This document shows, one piece after another, positions 56,884-64,000 of a DNA stretch of 64,000 bases; position 1 is the stretch's first letter, and each line of letters starts with the position of its first letter. Made by a program: the position numbers and the translations under genes. Below the pieces are notes generated by a model. That model worked only from the letters and a program-made list of their open reading frames with translations, searched no databases and was not told where the DNA came from. This DNA is from JACDCP01 sp050740235 (GTDB lineage: Bacteria > Pseudomonadota > Gammaproteobacteria > Steroidobacterales > JACDCP01), in the NCBI GenBank assembly GCA_050740235.1, contig JBOIDB010000094.1, forward strand, positions 1 through 64,000, written 5' to 3'.

Positions 56884-57603
56884 TCAAGCGCCGGGCGGCG
56901 CCGCATCGTCCGACGGTGTCGCGGCAAGCCGATAGCCGTACTTGCGCACGGTCAGGATATATCGAGGGCTTGCCGGATCGGTCTCCAGCTTGCGCCTGAG
57001 CTCGGCGATATGAGTGTCTACCGTGCGGCTGACCACTTCACCCGCATGTCCCCAGACTTCCCGAAGCAGCGCCGCACGCGATATCGCCGTGCCCTGATGC
57101 CGCAGGAGCACGCAAAGCAGATCATATTCTTTCGGTGTCAGGCAAACATGCCGGCCGTTGCGTAAAACTTCGCGCGAGGCGGGCCGCAGCTCGATGGCAC
57201 CGAATCGATGCATCTCGCTTTGCGCAGGCTGACCTCGGGCCGATTCGCGACGCAGCAACGCTTCTACTCGGGCAAGAAACTCGAGCAGCCCGAACGGCTT
57301 CGTCATGTAGTCGTCCGCACCCAGCTTCAAGCCCCGGACCTTGTCGGACTCTTCTCCGCGAGCCGTCAATATGAGAACCGGGCATCGGTGCTCTTTGCGC
57401 CGCAGCTCGCGCAACACCCGAAAGCCGTCGAGTCCGGGCAGCATCAAATCGAGCACGACCAGATCCGGCGGGCGTTCGCTTGCGACCTGCAACGCGCTCT
57501 CGCCGTCGGCCGCGACATCCACTGCGTAACCTTCGATCTCCAGATTGTTGGCGAGCCCGGCAGCAAGATCCGTGCTGTCCTCGATGACCAATATGTGCGC
57601 CAC
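56884..57603 (-). CDS. OmpR-family response regulator
   Basis: A 239-residue protein with a GTG start at 57603, directly abutting the kinase stop (TAA GTG), ribosome site GGAG inside the kinase gene. Receiver domain 1-118 with phospho-acceptor Asp52 in VVLDLMLPGLDG and Lys in TKPFGLLEFLARV; winged-helix output domain 135-230 (LTPKEYDLLCVLLRHQGTAISR, then VWGHAGEVVSRTVDTHIAELRRKL). It pairs with the kinase upstream. Confidence 0.95.
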   Translation of the reverse strand: MAHILVIEDSTDLAAGLANNLEIEGYAVDVAADGESALQVASERPPDLVVLDLMLPGLDGFRVLRELRRKEHRCPVLILTARGEESDKVRGLKLGADDYMTKPFGLLEFLARVEALLRRESARGQPAQSEMHRFGAIELRPASREVLRNGRHVCLTPKEYDLLCVLLRHQGTAISRAALLREVWGHAGEVVSRTVDTHIAELRRKLETDPASPRYILTVRKYGYRLAATPSDDAAPPGA

Positions 57604-59247
57604 TTATCCGACTCCGCCCGGGCAGTCCGACCGGGGAAACGTCACCGTGCAGCGGGCACCTCCCGCGCCGCCCTCGCTGATGAGGCAGCGTCCCCGATGC
57701 CTGGTCACGAGGTCGCGAACTACGGCGAGACCGATGCCCGTGCCGGGCACATTGCGGCTCGAACCTGAGTCACAGCGATAATAGGGATCCCATGCACGTC
57801 TGCGCTCGCCGGCAGGGATTCCCGGACCCTCGTCCTCGACCGAAATGCTTACCTCTCGAAGCGCCGCCTGCACGGCGACTTGCACCGTCTGTTCCGGTGG
57901 ACCGTACTTCGCGGCGTTGTCGACAAGATTGCTCAGAATCTGTCGCAGCGCATCCGCATCGATTTCCACGCAGACTGATCTGAGCCCGTTGGATTCAAAC
58001 ATCAATCGCCCGGGCACCAGAGGCTCCAGCTCCTCGACGAGATGCCTTGTGGTGGCGACCAGATCGAGGCTTTTCGAATGCAACTCGACGGCGCCGAACT
58101 TTGCGGCCTGGAAGCGCAGCAGATTCGTGACCAGATTGGAAAGTCGATTCGATTCCCTGTCGATGACGGTGAGCGCCTTGTGCGCTTCTTCTGTGGACCG
58201 TGTCCTGTCGAGCAGAAGCGTCTCCGCATATATACGAATCTGCGTGAGCGGCGTTCGCAGTTCGTGTGAAACGCGAGAAATGAAGTCCTCGCGAAGACGA
58301 GCGAGCGCGCGTTCCCGCCATACCTGCACGATCGAGATGATGAGCAGTGCGCTCGTCAGCAGAAGCAGGCCGCCGACCAGGGGCAGGCGAGCGCCGGGCA
58401 TGCCGCCGATGACGACCTCGTCGGCGACCGCGGGATTGAGCGCAGCCTCCAGACGCATCCCGCGCAGCGCCCCGCCATAATCGTCGGACGCCTGCCGCGT
58501 GACGAGCAGATTGCCGGTGGGCCGCGATCCGACGACGAGCAGATCACGATTGCGGGTGTCGAATGCGCGAAGATAAAGCGCATCCCGCGCGAGCGGATCT
58601 TCGATCAGGGTTGCCGGCAACAAGCCGCCGCGCTCATAAGCTTCTCTCAGCCAGCCGGGATACTGGTCGACGGCGACCTCGAACCCCGGGAAGTAGGTTG
58701 AGCCGTCATCGCTGGTCAGCTCCGCAAAAACGAATGTCCGCACCGTCGACCCGTTTTCGAAAGTGAGCACGATGAAAGGTGCCTGTCTCGCGTCGCGACT
58801 CTGGATAGCTTCGTCGAGTCGCCTGCGCGTCCAAGCAGTCAAATCCGCGGCCAGCTCGGCAGCCGATGTTTCGATCCGGGCGTCACCCGGCCAATACCTC
58901 AGGAAGCGGGCCGCGAGCTGCAAGGCTCTGCCAACTTTCTCGTCCCCGCTGTCCTGCATCCGCGACGTCCAGTCCGATAGCTGCGAGCTGCCGGTATCCG
59001 GCCACCGGCCCAGTTCGGACACCAGCGGCAGGAAACCGTAAAAACCGATCTCGGTCGCAGAACGGCGTATGAACTCTTCGGCGGCGAGTCCCGCATAGTC
59101 CCGCAGCACGCCTTCGGCCGTTGCGCGTTGCGCGAGCACGGCAGTATAGGCCTGCCATGCCAGCGCACCGGCCAGAACCATGCAGAGCATCAGCAGGGCA
59201 ACCAGAACGGTCGCCGTGTGAGACGTCCTGATCGAGCGGACTGACAT
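57604..59247 (-). CDS. Membrane sensor histidine kinase
   Basis: A 547-residue protein. Membrane helices at about 12-34 and 288-310 flank a periplasmic sensor region of about 250 residues with no known fold I can name. The H-box is VSHELRTPLTQIRIY with His328; N-box DNAAKYGP (about 435), G1 VEDEGPGIP and G2 GTGIGLAVVRDL complete the HATPase. First gene of a kinase/regulator operon, divergent from the dihaem cytochrome at 59398, whose expression it may control; that link is inferred from position. Confidence 0.94.
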   Translation of the reverse strand: MSVRSIRTSHTATVLVALLMLCMVLAGALAWQAYTAVLAQRATAEGVLRDYAGLAAEEFIRRSATEIGFYGFLPLVSELGRWPDTGSSQLSDWTSRMQDSGDEKVGRALQLAARFLRYWPGDARIETSAAELAADLTAWTRRRLDEAIQSRDARQAPFIVLTFENGSTVRTFVFAELTSDDGSTYFPGFEVAVDQYPGWLREAYERGGLLPATLIEDPLARDALYLRAFDTRNRDLLVVGSRPTGNLLVTRQASDDYGGALRGMRLEAALNPAVADEVVIGGMPGARLPLVGGLLLLTSALLIISIVQVWRERALARLREDFISRVSHELRTPLTQIRIYAETLLLDRTRSTEEAHKALTVIDRESNRLSNLVTNLLRFQAAKFGAVELHSKSLDLVATTRHLVEELEPLVPGRLMFESNGLRSVCVEIDADALRQILSNLVDNAAKYGPPEQTVQVAVQAALREVSISVEDEGPGIPAGERRRAWDPYYRCDSGSSRNVPGTGIGLAVVRDLVTRHRGRCLISEGGAGGARCTVTFPRSDCPGGVG

Positions 59248-59397
59248 GTCCGCGTATCATCGGGAAAACGTTTCGCCACTACAAGTGGACAACCGTTCGG
59301 GCACCTGCGTTGTCCTGACTGGTTCCTGACACGTTCCGCACCGAATGCGAACCTGCGACAGCTTGCGACTTTGTAGACTCCGTGCGACCGGGTCGTA

Positions 59398-60159
59398 ATG
59401 CAAAGGTGCGCGCTAATGTGCCTGCTTCCGAAGCTGATTGCCGGGTGCTGCCTTGTTGCCACGGTGCCGGCACTGGCGGCCATCTACGATGATCCGGAAA
59501 ACCTGCGAGTACTGCCTGCGGACATCACGAGCGAAGAGCTACGAAGCACCATGAAGGAATTCGCACTAGGGCTGGGGGTCCGATGCGAGCATTGTCACGT
59601 GGGCGAAGGCGACGATCTCACGAGTTTCGAGTTCGAGCTGGATAAGAAAAAGCCCAAGCGCATTGCACGCAAGATGCTCGAGTTGACCGCATCGATCAAT
59701 CGCAACCTGGCGTCGATCGACGTCACGGGCGAGACGCAAGTTAGCGTATCGTGCGTCACTTGCCATCGGGGCCTGCCTGCTCCGCTGCTGATCGAAGACG
59801 TTCTGGCCAGGACACTCGAGGAGGGCGGACCGCATGCGGCAGTCACCCGCTACCGCGCGCTGCGACAGGAATATTTCGGCAGCCACAGCTACGATTTTTC
59901 GGAGCTCACGCTGAGTATGTACGCGGAGGGGCTGACGCAGGCGGGCGCGACCGATTCAGCTATCGCGCTGCTCGAGCTGAATCGTGAATACTATCCAGCC
60001 TCGGCGCTGATCGAGTTTTATCTCGGCCGCGCCTACGAGTCGGACGGCAACTCCGAACGGGCGCTGGAGGCTTATCGGACCGCCATCGACAAGGATCCCG
60101 GGCTCGCCGAGTTCCTCCAGCCCCGCATCGATAACCTGGAGACTGCCGGGTCTCGATGA
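59398..60159 (+). CDS. Dihaem c-type cytochrome with TPR tail (reaction-centre-cytochrome-like)
   Basis: A 253-residue exported protein with a signal peptide (residues 1-28, ending ALA). Two haem motifs, CEHCH (63-67) and CVTCH (119-123), each in an arrangement with an upstream Met (STMKEFALGLGVRC) as in the reaction-centre cytochrome c subunit family (PF02276). The C-terminal 100 residues have TPR-like helices (AIALLELNREYYPASALIEFYLGRAYES). No photosynthesis genes are present. Single-subunit homologues of this kind occur in many non-photosynthetic bacteria with unknown electron partners. Confidence 0.85.
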   Translation: MQRCALMCLLPKLIAGCCLVATVPALAAIYDDPENLRVLPADITSEELRSTMKEFALGLGVRCEHCHVGEGDDLTSFEFELDKKKPKRIARKMLELTASINRNLASIDVTGETQVSVSCVTCHRGLPAPLLIEDVLARTLEEGGPHAAVTRYRALRQEYFGSHSYDFSELTLSMYAEGLTQAGATDSAIALLELNREYYPASALIEFYLGRAYESDGNSERALEAYRTAIDKDPGLAEFLQPRIDNLETAGSR

Positions 60160-60234
60160 GCGCCGGCTCTTTCGCCTGAGCATCGTCCGCAAAGATCACA
60201 GGTTCTCTCGTTGGGGGTGTGCGCGCGAGTGGCC

Positions 60235-61014
60235 TCACATCTCGCCCTTGGTTCCCGCCAGCATGAACAGTGGCCAGGTCACGTCCCTGGTGTTCCCGCC
60301 TTTGCCCCAGAGAGCGTACAGTTCCTGCCGCAGCCAGACTATCGGATCGACGCCTTTCTGCTTCCGGTAACGTTGCACGGCCGACCAGCTGCCTATGTAG
60401 GCGAGAAACTCCGCGAGCGTCCAGCGTTTGAGCATGCGGAACGCGGGCGCGGCAATTCGCGCGAACGGAAACTCGAGATCCGCGTAGGCATTGTCGATGT
60501 GCCGGCGCTCGGGCGGCCAGTACGGGCCGATGATCCCGGCATCGAATGCGTCCATCACCCGATCGATGACCGGATCGATGCGCGTCAGCCCGTAACCCCA
60601 CATCGCGAGCACGCCGCGGGGCTTCAGCGTGCGGCGCGCTTCGGTGTAAAAAGCCGGCAGTTCGAACCAGTGCGCGGCCTGGGCGACGGTGATCAGGTCG
60701 AGCGAGGCTTCGGGCAACCCCGAAGTCTCGGCAGCCGCCACCGCGTAATGCACTTTCTCATACGCCCGCGCATTGGCAATCTGCTCGCGGCTGGCGTCGG
60801 TGGCGTGCACGTCGTCGAAATATGTCGCCAGGGCGACGGCGGCCTGCCCGCTGCCCGTGGCGCAATCCCAGGCCGTGCCGCGCGAAGGCGCCTGCTGTGC
60901 CAGCCAGGCAAACAGTGCTTCCGGATAGTCGGGTCGCGCAGCAGCATAGACGGCGGCATGCCCGGAAAAATGATCCTTGAATTCGCTCACAGGCCCATCG
61001 AGGAATGATTCCAT
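60235..61014 (-). CDS. Class I SAM-dependent methyltransferase (methyltransferase 11 type)
   Basis: A 259-residue protein from the ATG at 61014; the frame runs upstream to 61227 but that part is antisense to the adaptor leader. Motif I is AWDCATGSGQAAVALA (about 48-63), motif II-like DLITVAQAAHWF (about 105-116), then LKPRGVLAMWGYGL. This resembles small-molecule methyltransferases of the UbiE/TMT1 type. The substrate is unknown. Confidence 0.88.
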   Translation of the reverse strand: MESFLDGPVSEFKDHFSGHAAVYAAARPDYPEALFAWLAQQAPSRGTAWDCATGSGQAAVALATYFDDVHATDASREQIANARAYEKVHYAVAAAETSGLPEASLDLITVAQAAHWFELPAFYTEARRTLKPRGVLAMWGYGLTRIDPVIDRVMDAFDAGIIGPYWPPERRHIDNAYADLEFPFARIAAPAFRMLKRWTLAEFLAYIGSWSAVQRYRKQKGVDPIVWLRQELYALWGKGGNTRDVTWPLFMLAGTKGEM

Positions 61015-61195
61015 AACGGAAGCAGGACGTAGTATAGGAAATCCATTCCCGATTTCGCGCACGCCGTTCCATTTCCGGACACCGCGCCGGCCTCGATCGA
61101 GCGCCGAAGCCAGTGGCCGCCCCAATTTTTGCTTGGCACGCACTCTGCAATGCGCCGGGGTGGACATCGTTGCCGACATACTCATACACGTCGAA

Positions 61196-62449
61196 ATGGA
61201 TATCGTCAGAGAAGACCTGAAGCGCAAGCACCGACAGCGACGCTGGAGCTATTCGGCCGCGGCGGCTGCCGTCGTGCTGGCTCTCGGCATTTTTCTGGCC
61301 TTGCTGGAGCCGGCGGCGCCTTCCGTGGAACGCGCGGCGCTGTATATCGATACCGTCGAGCGGGGTGAAATGCTGTTGCAGGTCCGCGGGCCGGGCGTGC
61401 TGGTGCCGCGCGAAATCCTTTACATCGCGGCGGCCAGCGAGGCGCGCGTGGACCGCGTGCTCGTCAAGCCGGGCGCAGTGGTCACGGCCGACACGGAGAT
61501 CGTGGCAATGAGCAATCCCGAGCTGGCGCAGGACGTCGCCGAAGCCCGCGCCGAAGTCACTGCTGCGGAAGCCGACTACGCTGCGCTTCAGGTGCAGTTG
61601 CAATCGCAGGTGCTCGATCAGCGCGCCGTGCTCGCCGCGGCGAACGCGGAATACGAGGGGGCGCGCCTGCAGGCCGAGGCGCAGGCCGAGCTCGCCGAGG
61701 CAGGCATCATTCCCGCCATCGAATTCCGCCGTGACGAGCTCGCCGCCGAGCAGCTCAAGGTCCGCCTGGACGTGGAGCGGGAGCGCGTCGGGTATCTGCA
61801 GGATGCGCTGGACGCGCAATTGCGTGCGGCGCGCGCGAGGCTGGAACAGCAGCGACAGAACCTCGAGCTGCGTGAAGAGCAGTATGCCAACCTGCATGTG
61901 CGCGCCGGTATCGAAGGGGTATTGCAGGCTTTGGAAGTCGAAGCCGGCCAGCGCGTGACACCCGGAACCAACATCGCGCGCGTAGCGCGTCCCGATGAGC
62001 TCATGGCGGAACTTCGCATCGCCGAGACGCAGGCCAAGGATATCCAGCTGGATCAGCCGGTGGAAATTGACACTCGCAACGGCACCGTGGAGGGTCGGGT
62101 GATCCGCATCGATCCGGCCGTGAGCGACGGCACCGTGCAGGTGGACGTGGACATCGTCGGGGAGCTGCCGCCCGGCGCGCGTCCCGATCTTTCCGTCGAT
62201 GGCACCATTCTCATCGAACGACTCGACGATGTGCTGCACGTCGGACGGCCGGCCTACGGCCAGCCGGGCTCGACGCTGCGGATGTTCCGCGTTCAGCCGG
62301 AATCCGGCATCGCGGTGCGCATACCGGTGACCCTCGGCAAGGTGTCCGTCAACCGCGTGCAGATTATCGAAGGTCTGAGTGAAGGCGACCGCGTCGTGCT
62401 GTCCGACACCTCACAGTGGGACGATCACGACCGAATCGAACTGAATTGA
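61196..62449 (+). CDS. HlyD/MacA-type periplasmic adaptor of an ABC efflux system
   Basis: A 417-residue protein from the ATG at 61196 (GTG at 61160 is possible). One membrane helix at about 21-41, then a lipoyl-like half (ILYIAAASEARVDRVLVKPGAVV), a long coiled-coil (about 105-225, QDVAEARAEVTAAEADY...) and the returning beta-barrel (VRAGIEGVLQALEVEAGQRVTPGTNIARVA). It links an inner-membrane ABC exporter to an outer-membrane channel. First gene of adaptor-ATPase-permease. Confidence 0.9.
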   Translation: MDIVREDLKRKHRQRRWSYSAAAAAVVLALGIFLALLEPAAPSVERAALYIDTVERGEMLLQVRGPGVLVPREILYIAAASEARVDRVLVKPGAVVTADTEIVAMSNPELAQDVAEARAEVTAAEADYAALQVQLQSQVLDQRAVLAAANAEYEGARLQAEAQAELAEAGIIPAIEFRRDELAAEQLKVRLDVERERVGYLQDALDAQLRAARARLEQQRQNLELREEQYANLHVRAGIEGVLQALEVEAGQRVTPGTNIARVARPDELMAELRIAETQAKDIQLDQPVEIDTRNGTVEGRVIRIDPAVSDGTVQVDVDIVGELPPGARPDLSVDGTILIERLDDVLHVGRPAYGQPGSTLRMFRVQPESGIAVRIPVTLGKVSVNRVQIIEGLSEGDRVVLSDTSQWDDHDRIELN

Positions 62450-62469
62450 AAGGCAAGGGGACGACGACA

Positions 62470-63210
<741 letters not shown>

Positions 63211-63258
63211 TTCACGCAGGCGACAGGCAGTAACCCCGATCAAACGAGGGAGACTTTC

Positions 63259-63345
63259 ATGCGCAGCGTTCTAGATGATTTCCGCGTCGCTATGAATGAA
63301 TCATGCACTGAACGAGGGGAGCGGGATGAGTTCGATCTGGCATGA
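63259..63345 (+). CDS. 28-codon ORF overlapping the permease start
   Basis: GAGGGAG (63247-63253) precedes an ATG whose frame ends at TGA 63345, 20 bases into the permease gene. The peptide starts MRSVLDDFRVAM, like the N-termini of ADOP-type permeases (M-xx-LxDxRxAxR), so it may be a degenerate remnant or a translational coupler. Confidence 0.35.
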   Translation: MRSVLDDFRVAMNESCTERGERDEFDLA

Positions 63346-64000
63346 GATACGGCAGGTTCTGAGCCAGCTGCAGCAGAGCCTGGGCTTCACGGTACTGGCC
63401 GTCGCGATCCTTGCCCTTGGGCTCGGCGCGACCGTGTACATGTTCACCGCCGTCAAGGCTTACATGCTGAGCCCGCTGCCGTTTCCGGATGCGGGGCGCA
63501 TCATGCACATCGAGCGCGCCAATCCGCTGCACGGCTTCGACAGCATGGAAGCCACCCAGCACGACTTCGTCGAATGGCGGCAGGTGCAGACGTCCTTTGA
63601 CCAAATCGCCGCGTTCTATTACGGCACGATAAACATTTCGGACGGCGATCTGCCGGAACGATTCGAGGGCGCATTCATCACGCCATCCGGCTTCGACGTC
63701 ATCCAGGCGAAGGCGCATATCGGCCGCACGCTGCAGCCGGCGGACGCCGAGCCCGGGGCGGCGCCGGTGGTCGTGCTGGGCTACGACGCATGGTTGAACC
63801 GCTACAACGGCGACGCTGCGGTTCTCGGCAAGGATATTCGGGTCAATGGCATACCGACGACGATCGTCGGCGTCATGCCGGCAGGCTTTCAGTTCCCGCT
63901 CATCCAGGATGTCTGGGCGCCCCTGCGGATCGACCTCTCGAAGTTCCGTCGCGGCGAGGGCACTACCGTCGAAGTGTTCGGCCGCCTCAAAGCGGGGGTG
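63326..64000 (+). CDS. MacB/ADOP-type ABC permease, 5' part (runs off the window)
   Basis: ATG at 63326 follows GAGGGGAGCGGG; the frame is open for 225 codons to the right edge. After SSIWHEIRQVLSQLQQSLGF a membrane helix (about 22-45) leads into the periplasmic MacB-PCD domain (AGRIMHIERANP, DFVEWRQVQTSFDQIAAFY, VVVLGYDAWLNRYNGD, VNGIPTTIVGVMPAGFQFP), the standard architecture of these permeases. The distal helices are outside the window. Confidence 0.92.
   Translation, partial: MSSIWHEIRQVLSQLQQSLGFTVLAVAILALGLGATVYMFTAVKAYMLSPLPFPDAGRIMHIERANPLHGFDSMEATQHDFVEWRQVQTSFDQIAAFYYGTINISDGDLPERFEGAFITPSGFDVIQAKAHIGRTLQPADAEPGAAPVVVLGYDAWLNRYNGDAAVLGKDIRVNGIPTTIVGVMPAGFQFPLIQDVWAPLRIDLSKFRRGEGTTVEVFGRLKAGV

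Noticed and set aside
59398..60159. Photosynthetic reaction-centre gene
   Set aside because: No other photosynthesis genes, and only two haem motifs rather than four; the fold occurs in many non-phototrophs.

Overview
The window is GC-rich chromosomal DNA of a Gram-negative bacterium. An outer-membrane lipid transport component (MlaC type), an Ada-type alkylation response, a Crp/Fnr regulator, Rieske oxygenase, GlyGly-CTERM-like tail and REP-type hairpins point to Proteobacteria. A gammaproteobacterium of the Steroidobacter/Woeseia kind is a plausible but unproven guess. No phage, plasmid, CRISPR array, rRNA or tRNA was seen.

Region by region. 0-4 kb: a fragmentary small ORF, then a DUF4331 / TPR / HupE-UreJ gene trio. 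4-9.5 kb, mostly minus strand: a prolyl oligopeptidase, a sirtuin, a small lipoprotein (plus strand) and an arsenic operon arsR-arsC-aquaporin. 9.6-15 kb: an animal-type haem peroxidase with a sorting tail, MlaC, then a PRC-barrel protein and three coupled small envelope proteins. 15-20 kb: a Crp/Fnr regulator, two alkylation-repair genes, an HdeA-like protein and an archaeal-type (LigB) ATP-dependent DNA ligase. 20.6-34 kb: the main feature, an eight-gene, tightly overlapping plus-strand operon for sugar phosphates and alpha-glucans: transketolase, G6P dehydrogenase, G6P isomerase, transaldolase fused to EF-hands, 6-phosphogluconate dehydrogenase, a PpgK-like glucokinase, a glycogen-debranching-type amylo-1,6-glucosidase and a GH63-type glucosidase. 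Read as a pathway it releases glucose from alpha-glucan or glucosides, phosphorylates it and runs it through the oxidative and non-oxidative pentose phosphate cycle. No 6-phosphogluconolactonase gene is in the operon.

34-47 kb: an amidohydrolase with an altered metal site, a Rieske oxygenase, a full Ada protein, several small DUF families (DUF899, DUF1801, GFA), an MFS drug exporter, a MarR-acetyltransferase fusion, an SDR, an ABC-2 exporter and a DoxX-like protein. 47-64 kb: two paralogous membrane TolB-like/TPR proteins, an ECF42-type sigma factor with its DGPF/YCII partner, a cytoplasmic GH15 glucoamylase, a PLP decarboxylase, a histidine kinase/response regulator pair divergent from a dihaem cytochrome with a TPR tail, a methyltransferase, and the start of a MacB-type efflux system that runs off the right edge.

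Dispersed repeats are a second theme: two copies of a TA-flanked, hairpin-rich MITE-like element that each supply the stop codon of the gene before them, two long RAYT/REP-type hairpins, and two copies in opposite orientation of a third GC-rich REP-like motif.
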